A DNA stretch of 64,000 nt from Hyphomonadaceae bacterium (GCA_016791425.1 JAEUMQ010000023.1:146758-210757); one strand, 5' to 3'. Positions 1-8,493 are shown, counted from the first letter of the stretch. A program made the numbers and translations. The notes: generated by a model from the letters alone, not told the origin.

Positions 1-583
1 TTTTTGTGACAAGCGCCTGGAAGGCCCCGGCGTCATCGGGGTGGATGCGCCCGGCGATGAAATCGATCCCGGGACGGGGCCCCTGCTTGGCCTCGAATAT
101 GCGGGCGCATTCGTCGGACCAGACGAACTCGTTCTTGTCGAGGTTCCAGCCGAAGCTGCCTGCGCCGGAGAGGCGCTGGGCCTCGGCAAGGTAGGCGGCC
201 TCGGCCTGCGCGAGCATGCGCGCCTGCTCACGATGGGCGTCGGTCAGCGATCGCAGGCGGTGGACCAGTGCGACGATGAGCCCCGAGGCGAGCACGAACG
301 CTGCGAGAGCGGCCATGTCCTCCTTGGCGGCAGCCGCGAAGCTGCGATACGGCGGAATGAAGAAATAAAGCAGGCAAAGGGCCGCGGCCGCGACGAAGGC
401 CAGAGAGGAGCGCAGCCCGTCGAGCAGCGCCAGGCAGATCACCGCGACCAGGAAGACGAAAGCCGCGGCGGCGAAATGCAGGCCGAGCGCGAGGCACGCC
501 CAGGCCGCGCCGGAAAGCCCGATCGCCCCAAGCGCCCAGACGGCGGCAATGCGCTTCGCACGGCCTAAAAGGACGGCGTCCAT
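1..583 (-). CDS. PAS-domain sensor histidine kinase, N-terminal part (runs off window)
   Basis: The gene is read from ATG at 583, preceded by GGGAGG, towards base 1, and about 194 residues are visible without a stop. Hydrophobic segments cover roughly residues 12-35, 36-54, 59-77 and 91-107. The FFIPPYRSF stretch (74-82) resembles the DUF4118/KdpD-type membrane module. A linker follows at 108-135, then a PAS-like start (AGSFGWNLDKNEFVWSDE, about 141-158). The kinase core would lie outside the window, so the kinase call is inferred from domain order and from the two response regulators just upstream on the same strand. Membrane-anchored sensor is the likely role; the ligand is unknown. Confidence 0.7.
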   Translation of the reverse strand, partial: MDAVLLGRAKRIAAVWALGAIGLSGAAWACLALGLHFAAAAFVFLVAVICLALLDGLRSSLAFVAAAALCLLYFFIPPYRSFAAAAKEDMAALAAFVLASGLIVALVHRLRSLTDAHREQARMLAQAEAAYLAEAQRLSGAGSFGWNLDKNEFVWSDECARIFEAKQGPRPGIDFIAGRIHPDDAGAFQALVTK

Positions 584-660
584 GGACCTCCCGGCGGGTT
601 CCCCGGCCGAAGAACAAATCCCCAGAGCTGCGTGCGTGGCAAGCGGCTTCGCCGCTCCGG

Positions 661-1041
661 TCAGCCGGGGCGCGCGACCGCCCGCTTGATGCAGGCATCG
701 AGCGCGCCTGCATCGAAGGGCTTGCGCAGGAGGCAGCAGGCGCCGGACGCCAAGACGCGCGCCTCGAGGCCGGGCTCGCTGCGCCCGGTGATCATGATGA
801 CCGGCGCAACGACGCCCTCGGCGGCCAAGCGATGCCTCAAATCAATGCCGCTCAGCCCGGGCATGTGGATATCGGTGACGATGCAAGCGATGGCCTGGGT
901 GTGGGGGGCGGCGAGGAAGGCCTCCGCGTCGGGATAGGCCTGCGCTCGATAGCCGAGCGAGCGCACCAGCCCCGTCAGCGCGGTCCGCAGGGATTCATCG
1001 TCGTCGATGATGGCGATCAGGGGTTCCACACCGACAAGCAT
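661..1041 (-). CDS. Single-domain response regulator (receiver only)
   Basis: This 126-residue protein is a complete CheY-like receiver with nothing after it. The acidic pocket is D13-D15, the phospho-acceptor is D57 (IVTDIHMPG), the switch Thr is T85 and the conserved Lys is K107. It lies between a FixJ-type regulator and a PAS sensor kinase on the same strand, so it probably acts as a phosphate relay or sink in that group. A 51-base gap separates it from the FixJ-type gene and contains a good -10 hexamer (TATAAT on the minus strand, 1070-1065), so it may also have its own promoter. Confidence 0.9.
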   Translation of the reverse strand: MLVGVEPLIAIIDDDESLRTALTGLVRSLGYRAQAYPDAEAFLAAPHTQAIACIVTDIHMPGLSGIDLRHRLAAEGVVAPVIMITGRSEPGLEARVLASGACCLLRKPFDAGALDACIKRAVARPG

Positions 1042-1092
1042 CCCATGCGCGTCGGCCTGCCGAAATTATACGCAAGTCTTAAGGGGAGTTCC

Positions 1093-1704
1093 TTAGGCCC
1101 CGAGCGCCTCGGACATCCGCACCAGTTCCGCGAGGGAGCGGGCCTCCATCTTCCGCATGGCGGCGCCGCGATGGATCTTCACGGTGATCTCGGAGAGCGA
1201 GAGGTCTCCGGCGATCTGCTTGTTCATCTTGCCGGCCGCCACCAACGCCATCACCTGGCGCTCGCGCGGCGAGAGCGTCGCGTAGCGGGCGCGCAGGGCG
1301 TCGAGCCGACCCTCCGCCGCGCGCCGGTCACGGTCGCGCGCGATTGCGGCGGCCACGGCGTCCAGCATGTCCTGGTCGCGGAAGGGCTTGGTGAGAAAGT
1401 CCACCGCGCCCGCCTTCATGCCTCGCACGGACATTGGGATATCCCCATGGCCCGTCATCAGCACGACGGGAAGAGACACGCCGAGACCCGCGAGCTGCTC
1501 CTGGAAATCGAGCCCGCTCAACCCGGGGAGGCGTATGTCCACGACCAGGCAACCGGCCCCCTCAGCGCGCGGCGCGGCGAGGAATTCGGTCGTGGAGCCA
1601 AAGAGGCGCGTGGCCAGCCCCGTAGACCGGAAGAGGCTGTCGAGCGCCGCCCGAAGCGCGGCGTCGTCGTCGATGACGTGAACGGTGGCGGCCTGCTCGC
1701 CCAT
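1093..1704 (-). CDS. FixJ-family response regulator (receiver + LuxR HTH)
   Basis: The protein is a DNA-binding two-component regulator of about 203 residues. The receiver domain has DDD near residues 12-14, phospho-acceptor D56 (VVDIRLPG), T84 in MTGHGDIPMSVRGMKAG and K106 in FLTKPF, a pattern typical of the FixJ/TodT/NodW branch. A LuxR-type helix-turn-helix follows (LSPRERQVMALVAAGKMNKQIA). I start at the internal ATG (1704); an upstream start at 1740 adds 12 residues with no domain. It is the first gene of the leftward group with the receiver protein and the PAS kinase, which are its probable partners. Confidence 0.88.
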   Translation of the reverse strand: MGEQAATVHVIDDDAALRAALDSLFRSTGLATRLFGSTTEFLAAPRAEGAGCLVVDIRLPGLSGLDFQEQLAGLGVSLPVVLMTGHGDIPMSVRGMKAGAVDFLTKPFRDQDMLDAVAAAIARDRDRRAAEGRLDALRARYATLSPRERQVMALVAAGKMNKQIAGDLSLSEITVKIHRGAAMRKMEARSLAELVRMSEALGA

Positions 1705-1802
1705 GACACGATCTAGCACGGCGGGCGGCGGTATCTGCAATGCTGCGTCGGGGCGGCGAATGAGGTATGTAACTATCGGCCCTGCCGGGCGTTGAATTGC
1801 GC

Positions 1803-2417
1803 ATGCCTGCCAAGCTCAAGGCCTATCGCGCCAAGCGCGACTTTACGAGAACCGCCGAGCCGAGCGGCGCACGCTCGCCCGCGCCGGCCAAGTCGCTCCG
1901 TTTCGTGGTTCAAAAGCACGACGCCACGCGGTTGCACTACGACTTCCGGCTCGAGCTCGACGGCGTGCTCAAATCCTGGGCGGTGACGAAGGGACCATCG
2001 CTTGATCCGCGCGAGAAGCGCCTCGCGGTGGAGGTCGAGGATCACCCGCTCGCGTACGGCGATTTCGAGGGTACGATCCCGGAAGGAGCGTACGGCGGGG
2101 GGACGGTGCTGCTCTGGGACCGCGGCCGGTGGCGCCCCGAGGGTGATCCGAAACAGGCGCTCAGGGCCGGCGAGCTCAAGTTCATCCTTGAAGGCAAGAA
2201 GCTCAGGGGCGGATTCGTCCTGGTGCGGATGAAGAAACGCCCATGCGAGAAGCGATCCAATTGGCTGCTCATCAAGCATCGCGACGAATACGCAGGCGCG
2301 GGCAAGGACGTGCTCGATGAGGACGTCTCGGTCGCGTCAGGCCGCAGCATGGCGCAGATCGCCGCTGGTGAAGGGCGAAAGCCTCGGCCGTTCATCACCA
2401 AGGCGGCGCGCGCATGA
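1803..2417 (+). CDS. LigD-type 3'-phosphoesterase domain protein (stand-alone)
   Basis: At 204 residues this matches the PE domain of bacterial DNA ligase D, which trims 3'-phosphate or ribonucleotide ends during non-homologous end joining. Visible family residues include H39 (QKHDA), H45/D47/R49 (RLHYDFRLELDG), H81 (VEDHPLAYGDFEG) and the glycine-rich GAYGGG at 96-100. There is no polymerase or ligase domain in this chain. Its stop overlaps the next gene's start (ATGA), so the two are translationally coupled. An in-frame TTG two codons upstream is a less likely start. It appears to be one piece of a split LigD. Confidence 0.85.
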   Translation: MPAKLKAYRAKRDFTRTAEPSGARSPAPAKSLRFVVQKHDATRLHYDFRLELDGVLKSWAVTKGPSLDPREKRLAVEVEDHPLAYGDFEGTIPEGAYGGGTVLLWDRGRWRPEGDPKQALRAGELKFILEGKKLRGGFVLVRMKKRPCEKRSNWLLIKHRDEYAGAGKDVLDEDVSVASGRSMAQIAAGEGRKPRPFITKAARA

Positions 2418-3310
2418 AAGACGACGTGCACGGCGTCGCGGTGACGCATCCGGAGAAGCTGCTCTGGCCCGCCCCGCCGCTGACGAAGCGGGATCTCGCC
2501 CTCTATTTCGAAGCACAGGCCGCGTGGATGCTGCCCCATGTCGCCAATCGCCCCTGCTCGATCCTGCGCGCGCCGGACGGCGTCGAGGGCGAGCGCTTCT
2601 TTCAGCGTCATAAGATGAAGGGGGCATCGGCGCACATCGTCGAGGTGCAGGTCGCCGGCGAGGCCAAACCCTACATCGCGTTCAACACGGTCGAGGCGCT
2701 CATCGCGGCAGCCCAGATCGGCGCGATCGAGCTGCATCCCTGGAACTGCCGGCCGGGCGAGCCTGAGGCTCCGGGCCGCCTGGTGTTCGATCTCGATCCG
2801 GGCCCGGACGTCGCGTTCGCGCGCGTGGTCGATGCGGCGAAGGAGGTTCGCGAACGCCTTGAGGCCGTCGGCCTCGCGGCATTCTGCAAGACCTCGGGCG
2901 GCAAGGGCCTGCATGTCGTGACGCCGCTCAAGGATGTGCGCGCGCGCCCTGGCTGGGACGAGGCGAAGGCCTTCACGCGCGAGCTGTGCGTGCAGATGGC
3001 AGCGGATTCACCCGATCGCTACGTCGTCAACATGGCGAAGACGCTGCGCGTCGGCAGAGTCTTCCTCGATTATCTGCGCAACGACCGCACGGCGACCGCG
3101 GTCGCGCCGCTCTCGCCCCGCGCGCGCGCCGGCGCGCCGGTTTCGATGCCGCTTACCTGGGCGCAGGTGCGCGCCGGGCTCGACCCGATGCGCTTCACGT
3201 TGAAGACGGCGCCGGCGCTCCTTGGGAAGAGCAAGGCGTGGGCTGACTATGCCGCTTCCGAACGGCCGCTTGCGCCCGCCGTGAAGAAGCTCTGCAAGAG
3301 CTCGCGCTGA
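2414..3310 (+). CDS. LigD-type NHEJ polymerase domain protein (stand-alone)
   Basis: This 298-residue protein corresponds to the archaeo-eukaryotic primase-like polymerase domain of LigD, which fills gaps and adds ribonucleotides at double-strand-break ends. The catalytic pair is D126/D128 in VFDLDPGPD, the phosphate-binding segment is KTSGGKGLHV (159-168) and the third acidic residue is about D220 (FLDYLRNDR). The start ATG overlaps the phosphoesterase gene by four bases. No ligase domain and no Ku gene are visible in the window, so a separate ATP-dependent ligase would be needed. A neighbouring riboswitch and GDT1 gene are convergent, not part of this operon. Confidence 0.9.
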   Translation: MKDDVHGVAVTHPEKLLWPAPPLTKRDLALYFEAQAAWMLPHVANRPCSILRAPDGVEGERFFQRHKMKGASAHIVEVQVAGEAKPYIAFNTVEALIAAAQIGAIELHPWNCRPGEPEAPGRLVFDLDPGPDVAFARVVDAAKEVRERLEAVGLAAFCKTSGGKGLHVVTPLKDVRARPGWDEAKAFTRELCVQMAADSPDRYVVNMAKTLRVGRVFLDYLRNDRTATAVAPLSPRARAGAPVSMPLTWAQVRAGLDPMRFTLKTAPALLGKSKAWADYAASERPLAPAVKKLCKSSR

Positions 3311-3313
3311 GCC

Positions 3314-3880
3314 TCAGGTGAGCGCAGCGATCAACACCCAGACGCCGATGATCGCGAAGATCGCGGCGGCGGCCATGCGCACATAGCGGAGCGGCACAAC
3401 CTTCACCGTAGCCTCCCCGACGAGGACGGCAGGCACATTGGCCAGCATCATGCCGAGCGTGGTGCCAATGGCGACCAGCACGATGTCGTTGAAGCGCGCG
3501 GCGAGCAGCGAGGTGGCGATCTGGGTCTTATCGCCGATCTCGACCAGGAAGAAGGCGACGAGCGTGGTGAGGAAGACGCCGCCCATCGACCGGTTCGCGG
3601 CGCCCTCATCGTCCTTGTCCGGCACGAGCGCCCAGGCCGCCATCGCGATGAAAGCGACCCCGACGATGCTTTGAAACACGGTCCCGGAAAGCCATTGCGC
3701 CACGAGGTAGCCCAGCGCGGCCGCGGCGGCGTGGTTGAGCAAGGTCGCAACAAGGATGCCGAGGATGATGGGGACGGGCTTGCGGAAGCGCGCGGCGAGC
3801 ACGAGGGCGAGCAGCTGCGTCTTGTCGCCAATCTCGGCGATGGCGACGATGGCGGTGGAGATTCCGATGGTCTCGAGCAT
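3314..3880 (-). CDS. GDT1/TMEM165 (UPF0016) family Mn2+/Ca2+ exporter
   Basis: This 188-residue inner-membrane protein carries the duplicated UPF0016 signature: EIGDKT at 16-21 and again at 114-119, each in the first helix of a three-helix repeat, giving about six membrane spans. Family members export Mn2+ (or Ca2+) against a cation gradient. I use the ATG at 3880 because the motif-bearing first helix begins directly there; upstream in-frame codons are low-complexity and overlap the leader. The 5' leader contains a yybP-ykoY Mn riboswitch (3950-4085), which strongly supports manganese as the substrate. Confidence 0.9.
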   Translation of the reverse strand: MLETIGISTAIVAIAEIGDKTQLLALVLAARFRKPVPIILGILVATLLNHAAAAALGYLVAQWLSGTVFQSIVGVAFIAMAAWALVPDKDDEGAANRSMGGVFLTTLVAFFLVEIGDKTQIATSLLAARFNDIVLVAIGTTLGMMLANVPAVLVGEATVKVVPLRYVRMAAAAIFAIIGVWVLIAALT

Positions 3881-3949
3881 AGAGCAATCCAGGGCGCGGC
3901 GTTGAGCACGACGACACGTCGCCTCCGCGCGCCCAAAACGGCCGAAGGC

Positions 3950-4085
3950 GTCGCATCGTCGGTCTCGCCAATCCGGAGCCGGCCCCTTTGAGGCCTCAAC
4001 TCCGCCGCGCGCGCCATGGTCACCAAGGACCAAGTCTGTTGACGCGCGCTTCGCTGGGACTGCGAACGGCTACTCCCCGAGAGCA
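3950..4085 (-). promoter_or_regulatory. yybP-ykoY manganese riboswitch
   Basis: Read on the minus strand, the leader of the GDT1-type gene shows the conserved pieces of the yybP-ykoY aptamer in the right order: GGGGAGTAGCC (4078-4068), GTCAACAGACTTGG (4043-4030) and GGCGAGACC (3969-3961). The middle element is flanked by a GC-rich helix (GCGCGCG against CGCGCGC). The aptamer lies about 80 bases before the start codon, leaving room for an expression platform. Family knowledge: this aptamer senses Mn2+ and switches on Mn exporters. The exact pairing was judged by eye. Confidence 0.82.
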
Positions 4086-4132
4086 CGCGTTGGTTAGACG
4101 CGGACGCTTCCTTTGTAAAGCTGCCCCCCCCT

Positions 4133-4957
4133 TCACGGACGAGAGGCGGCGCAGGAGAGCGCGCGCCATTCCTCCATCTCGCGGCGTTGGCGCGCGTTGA
4201 AGTCTTCGATGATCACATAAGCGTCTTCGCCGATGATCATCTGCAGCGGCGGGTTCGGCGCATCGACCACCTCGGCGATGACGCGCGCGGCCCAGGCGGG
4301 ATCGTGCTCCTTGAGCGTTCCCAGCATTGCCTTCATCGCCTCGGCGGCGGGCCGATAAGCCTCGCTCGGGGCCGGGCGGATGACGGAAGCGCCGAAATTG
4401 GTGGCGTAGGCGCCCGGCTCGATCACGGTGACCTTGAGGCCGAACGGGGCAACCTCCGCGGCGAGGCCCAACGAGAACCCCTCCACCGCGAACTTGCTTG
4501 CGCAATAGAGCGAGACGAGCGGGCCCGAGGTGCGCCCGCCGACGGAGGAGAAGTTGACGATGTGCCCCGCGCCCTGCGCGCGCATACGCGGCAATGCCGC
4601 GCGGGTGACGTCGATCGCGCCAAAGGTGTTGACCTCGAACATGCGCCGGACGAGCGCGTCGTCGGCGTCCTCGATCGAGGTCTGGATGGCGAAGCCGGCA
4701 TTGTTCACCAGCACGTCGAGCCGGCCGAACGCAGCGAACGCGCGGTCGAGGCCGGCGCGAACCTCGTCGGGTTTCGTCACGTCCAGCTTCAGTATCAGCG
4801 CACGCTCAGGATAGCGCGCGCTGAAATCCGCCACGGTCGTCTCGTCGAGTGCGGTGACCGCGACGCGGTCGCCGCGCGCCAGCGCGCGCTCAGCCAATGC
4901 GCGGCCAAAGCCGCTGGTGCAGCCGGTGATCAGCCAAGTCTTCGCAGCGTCCGCCAT
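4133..4957 (-). CDS. SDR-family oxidoreductase
   Basis: This is a 274-residue classical short-chain dehydrogenase/reductase. The cofactor loop is TGCTSGFG (11-18), the structural motif is NNAG (85-88), N110 follows, the catalytic Ser lies in NFSS (about 137-138) and the Tyr/Lys pair is Y151/K155 (YCASK). Asp37-Glu39 after beta-2 leaves NAD or NADP preference unclear. The substrate cannot be told from the sequence. It is followed upstream on the same strand by an NTF2-like protein (start 5438), which may be co-transcribed ahead of it. Confidence 0.88.
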   Translation of the reverse strand: MADAAKTWLITGCTSGFGRALAERALARGDRVAVTALDETTVADFSARYPERALILKLDVTKPDEVRAGLDRAFAAFGRLDVLVNNAGFAIQTSIEDADDALVRRMFEVNTFGAIDVTRAALPRMRAQGAGHIVNFSSVGGRTSGPLVSLYCASKFAVEGFSLGLAAEVAPFGLKVTVIEPGAYATNFGASVIRPAPSEAYRPAAEAMKAMLGTLKEHDPAWAARVIAEVVDAPNPPLQMIIGEDAYVIIEDFNARQRREMEEWRALSCAASRP

Positions 4958-5018
4958 CGCGTAAATGCCTTCGTCTTTGTTTCAAACCGGCCGCAAGATC
5001 GAGGAGATCGACAATGGA

Positions 5019-5438
5019 TCACCACATCGGATTGCCGCTGCGCGTCGTTTCGGGAACCGGCTGCAGCACGTCCCAATGCTCGACGATCTTGCCGCCCTGG
5101 AAGCGCCAAAAATCGGCGAACATACGGCCGCGGTCTTCAGGGCCCACGGACATGAAATAGTGCACGACGAGATAGTCGCCGACGATGAACTTGTGCACGA
5201 AACGCGTCTGCCATTCGCTTTCCGGCGCGTAGGCGTCCGGCGCGGCGGCGGTGCGCTCAGCGAACCATTTGACCTGATCCTCCGGGTCGTTGGGGAGCTC
5301 GGAATTGTGCTCCACGAAGCCGGGGCCGGTATGGTCGCGGATCGCCTTCGGGAAATTGTGCTCGACATAGAGCAGCCTGAAGAAGTCCTCGGCCGCTACG
5401 CGCATGGCGTCGCCGGCGGCGTGGGTCATCTCTCTCAC
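5019..5438 (-). CDS. SnoaL/NTF2-like protein
   Basis: A protein of about 139 residues with the SnoaL-like polyketide-cyclase/NTF2 fold pattern: an N-terminal helical part ending in an aspartate-rich turn, then HNSELPND, and a beta-rich second half (FIVGDYLVVHYF, MFADFWRFQGGKIVEHWD). The final KIVEHWDVLQ motif is typical of the family. I choose a GTG start at 5438 because GGAGG sits six bases before it; ATG at 5429 is also possible. Members range from small enzymes to binding proteins, so no reaction is assigned. It lies upstream of the SDR gene on the same strand, 61 bases away. Confidence 0.75.
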   Translation of the reverse strand: MREMTHAAGDAMRVAAEDFFRLLYVEHNFPKAIRDHTGPGFVEHNSELPNDPEDQVKWFAERTAAAPDAYAPESEWQTRFVHKFIVGDYLVVHYFMSVGPEDRGRMFADFWRFQGGKIVEHWDVLQPVPETTRSGNPMW

Positions 5439-5604
5439 GAAGCCCTCCTCCCTGGTCTTTTTGCGCCGACCTCCGCCGGCCCGAGTGTTAGCTTCTTTCA
5501 ACTACAACTTCGTATAACAATTCTCAAGTCCGTCAGCGGCCCGGCGCCGTGCGGCTTGCGCCAGATCAAGACGAGACCGTACACGACCAGCCAAGGAGCT
5601 TGCG

Positions 5605-6042
5605 ATGACAGCACCCCTGACCTGGATCGTCACGGCCGACGGCGGCGCGGCGCGCTTCTTCGAACGCCTGCGGCCGGGCGCGGACCTCACCGAAAAGACC
5701 GATATCGCGATGCGCGCGACCCCGCCGGCGCAACCACGCGACCGGCTGCCGCGCGCGCAGGAAAGCGCGACGCCTGCGCGGCACAGCATTGAGCCGCGTA
5801 CATCGCCCCGCACGGCAAGCGAGACGCATTTCCTGCGCGGCGTCGCGCAATTGATCAACGCATCGGCGGAGTCGGGCGCGTTCGACGCGCTCATCGTGTG
5901 CGCTCCACCGCGGGCGCTCGGCATTCTGCGTGACCTATTGGGGAGCGCCGCCGCGCAACGCCTGCGCCAGACGATCGCGAAAGACTTCATCCATGACAGC
6001 GCCAAGCAACTCGAGCGGCATCTGGAAGGAAGCCTCCCCTGA
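5605..6042 (+). CDS. Host-attachment-protein family (AtsE-like)
   Basis: This 145-residue cytoplasmic protein matches the family named for Agrobacterium attachment genes. Landmarks are the N-terminal WIVTADGGAARFFE, a variable linker, RHSIEPRTSP, then FLRGVAQLINAS and the core FDALIVCAPPRALGILRDLLG. A good ribosome site (AAGGAG) precedes the ATG. Despite the family name, many non-pathogens carry it and the fold resembles eRF1/Dom34-type proteins, so a role in stress or ribosome biology is as plausible as attachment. It sits 73 bases before a universal stress protein on the same strand. Confidence 0.75.
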   Translation: MTAPLTWIVTADGGAARFFERLRPGADLTEKTDIAMRATPPAQPRDRLPRAQESATPARHSIEPRTSPRTASETHFLRGVAQLINASAESGAFDALIVCAPPRALGILRDLLGSAAAQRLRQTIAKDFIHDSAKQLERHLEGSLP

Positions 6043-6115
6043 GCGCGGGGCGATTGACGCCGATCAAAACGGCTCGCGCGCGGCCTGGCTAGCCTGAAGC
6101 GAGGGAGGCCTCGCG

Positions 6116-6955
6116 ATGAGCCACAAGTCGATCCTTGCTGTTGCTTCCGGTTCCGACGAGGACGCGCATGTTCTCAACGTCGCGGCTGGGCTCGCCAGGG
6201 AGAGCGGCGCGGAAACGCGCGTCGCGCCGGCCTTTCCCGACCCCGCCGCGGACCTCGTCTATTACGGCGCAGCAATGCAGCGCGGCATCGACGAGGGCAT
6301 CATGGAGCGTATCCGCGCCTCGGAACGTGATGCGCAGGCGCGGCTCGAGCGCATGGCGCGCCAGGCTTCGGAGGAAGCCGACTTGGCGTCCGAGATTCGA
6401 GTTGAGCCGCGCTCGCTGTCGCCGGCGGCGACCGTCGCGGCGGCGGTGGCGCTGAGCGATCTGGTCGTCTTCGGCGCACATGCGGCGCGGCGCGCGGCGC
6501 TGCTCGCCGATCTCTTCGCGGAGACGCTACTGCAGGCGCGCGCCAGTGTGCTTCTCGTCAAGGGCGGTCCATGGAAGAGCGACACGGCGGCCATCGCGTG
6601 GGACGGCAGCGCACAGGCCGGCCGAGCGGTGCGCGCCGCAATGCCGATCCTGCAGCGCGCGCGGAGCGTGCGCATCCTCACTAACGCCGACGACGCGGAG
6701 GGGATCGCGAGCATCGTCGAGCCGGACGATCTCCAGGCCTATCTTGCGCTGCACGGCGTCGCCAACGCGAAGACGAGCGCCGTGCGCGGGGGCGATGTGG
6801 CCGCTTCGCTGCTCGACGCCGCCATGGCCGCGGAAGCAAGTCTGCTCGTCGCCGGCGCCTATGGACGTCCGCGGGTCTTCGAACTTGTGCTCGGCGGCAC
6901 GACGCGCGCGCTCGTCAATGCGGAAGGAGGCCCGCACCTGCTGCTCGCCCACTGA
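6116..6955 (+). CDS. Universal stress protein, tandem USP domains
   Basis: The 279-residue protein has two UspA-like halves. The first half (about 1-150) ends in LLADLFAETLLQARASVLLV. The second (about 155-279) includes TAAIAWDGSAQAGRAVRAAMP and ends in a GAYGRPRVFELVLGGTTRALV segment that matches the ATP-binding G-x2-G-x9-G-S/T region. It is preceded by GGAGG and an ATG. Tandem USPs of this type usually respond to starvation, hypoxia or redox stress. No EcfG-type promoter was found directly in front of it. Confidence 0.85.
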   Translation: MSHKSILAVASGSDEDAHVLNVAAGLARESGAETRVAPAFPDPAADLVYYGAAMQRGIDEGIMERIRASERDAQARLERMARQASEEADLASEIRVEPRSLSPAATVAAAVALSDLVVFGAHAARRAALLADLFAETLLQARASVLLVKGGPWKSDTAAIAWDGSAQAGRAVRAAMPILQRARSVRILTNADDAEGIASIVEPDDLQAYLALHGVANAKTSAVRGGDVAASLLDAAMAAEASLLVAGAYGRPRVFELVLGGTTRALVNAEGGPHLLLAH

Positions 6956-7033
6956 AGGCGGACGCGCCGAAGCGTTGCCAATCGAGTTTGCCTACAATAG
7001 CGTTAGCCCATCACAAGAATGACGGGAGGACGC

Positions 7034-8434
7034 ATGCGCAAGTGGAGCAGAAGGCAGGTCGCGCGGAACGCTGCGGCGGCAGGGATCGTCGCGCCGTTCG
7101 CGCAAGGATGCGCCACCACCGCCGCGGCGCCCGGCGGACCGCCGAACATCCTCTTCATCATGGCCGACGATCTCGGCTACGCCGATCTCAGCTGCTACGG
7201 GCGCACGGACTATTCCACGCCCGTGCTCGACGGCCTGGCCGCGGATGGGCTGCAACTCACGAACGGCTACGCGAATTCGGCCGTGTGCGCGCCGACACGC
7301 GTGGCGCTCGCCACAGGACGCTACCAGTATCGGCTGACGATCGGCCTTGGCGAGCCAGGCATACGCGGCGATCATGGGATTCCGCCCGAGCATCCCACCC
7401 TGCCCTCGCAGCTCAAACGCCTCGGCTACCGCACGGCGCTCATCGGCAAGTGGCACATCGGCTCGCCACCCCATTTCGGCCCGCTGCGCAACGGCTATGA
7501 CCGCTTCTACGGCCTGTACGGAGGCGGCACCGACTATTTCCGTCACGCTCCGGACAACGCGCTGGGCGAAGGCGCCATGCGCGCCAACGCCACGCTGATT
7601 GACCAGGACGCGCCGGCGCGCGATGAAGGATACCTGACCGACCTCTTCACCGACCGCGCCATCCAGTGGATCGAAGGCGGCGGGACAGAGCCGTACTTCC
7701 TCAGCCTCCACTTCACGGCGCCGCACTGGCCATGGGAGGGCCCCGGCGACCAGGCCGTCTCGCAGCAATTGACCGACCTCAACCATCAGGACGGGGGATC
7801 GCTCAAGGTCTATGCGGAGATGGTGCGCAGCCTCGACCGCAATATCGGGCGCGTGCTCGAAGCGATCGAGCGCGGCGGCGCGCGCAACAACACGATCGTC
7901 GTGTTCACGAGCGACAATGGCGGAGAGCGCTTCTCGGACGTCTGGCCGTTCGTGGGGGTCAAGGGGGAGTTGCTGGAGGGCGGCATCCGCGTGCCGGCGA
8001 TCGTGCGGTGGCCTGGCCGCATCGCGCGCGGCCAGCGCTGCGAGCAGGTCATCACCTCAATGGATTGGATGCCGACGCTGCTTGCGGCCGCCGGCGGCGC
8101 TCCGGACCCGGCCTATCCGTCGGACGGCGCGAACCTCATCGCTGAACTGACAGGCGCGCCGGCCAAGCCGCGCAAGCTCTTCTGGCGCTTCAAGGCCAAC
8201 GAGCAGCGGGCCTTTCGCGACGGAGACTGGAAGTACCTGAAGATCCGCGGTTTCGAGCACCTCTTCAATCTCGCGGAAGACCAGCGCGAGCGGGCGGACC
8301 GCAAAGACCACGAGGCGGCGATCTTCGCGCGCATGAAGGCCGAATACGATGCGTGGGACGCCACGATGCTGGCGTACACCGAAGAGGCTTACAGCCACGA
8401 CGTGACGAAGGGCAACTATTCCGATCGCTACTGA
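7034..8434 (+). CDS. Arylsulfatase-type sulfatase, Tat-exported
   Basis: The protein is about 466 residues long. An N-terminal RRQVARNAAAAG segment looks like a Tat signal (a Cys at 26 could serve as a weak lipobox). Metal-binding Asp45/Asp46 lie in FIMADDLGYAD. The C-x-P-x-R signature is CAPTR (85-89), so Cys85 should be converted to formylglycine; this needs a maturase that is not in the window. TSDNGG and the long middle region fit alkaline-phosphatase-fold sulfatases. The ATG at 7034 is chosen because GGGAGGA precedes it. It converges on a TonB-dependent receptor, which suggests uptake of a sulfated substrate, though this is only contextual. Confidence 0.9.
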   Translation: MRKWSRRQVARNAAAAGIVAPFAQGCATTAAAPGGPPNILFIMADDLGYADLSCYGRTDYSTPVLDGLAADGLQLTNGYANSAVCAPTRVALATGRYQYRLTIGLGEPGIRGDHGIPPEHPTLPSQLKRLGYRTALIGKWHIGSPPHFGPLRNGYDRFYGLYGGGTDYFRHAPDNALGEGAMRANATLIDQDAPARDEGYLTDLFTDRAIQWIEGGGTEPYFLSLHFTAPHWPWEGPGDQAVSQQLTDLNHQDGGSLKVYAEMVRSLDRNIGRVLEAIERGGARNNTIVVFTSDNGGERFSDVWPFVGVKGELLEGGIRVPAIVRWPGRIARGQRCEQVITSMDWMPTLLAAAGGAPDPAYPSDGANLIAELTGAPAKPRKLFWRFKANEQRAFRDGDWKYLKIRGFEHLFNLAEDQRERADRKDHEAAIFARMKAEYDAWDATMLAYTEEAYSHDVTKGNYSDRY

Positions 8435-8448
8435 CGCCGCTTGGAAAC

Positions 8449-8478
8449 GGGCGGCCCGTCCGATCGGATGGGCCGCCC
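8449..8478. terminator. Bidirectional hairpin between convergent genes
   Basis: GGGCGGCCC (8449-8457) pairs with GGGCCGCCC (8470-8478), and the inner bases TCCGATCGGA continue the helix, giving a near-perfect 14-pair hairpin. It lies between the stops of the sulfatase (+) and the TonB-dependent receptor (-) and probably ends both transcripts, although only a short T-rich stretch follows. Confidence 0.65.
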
Positions 8479-8493
8479 TTCTCCCCCGCCCCC

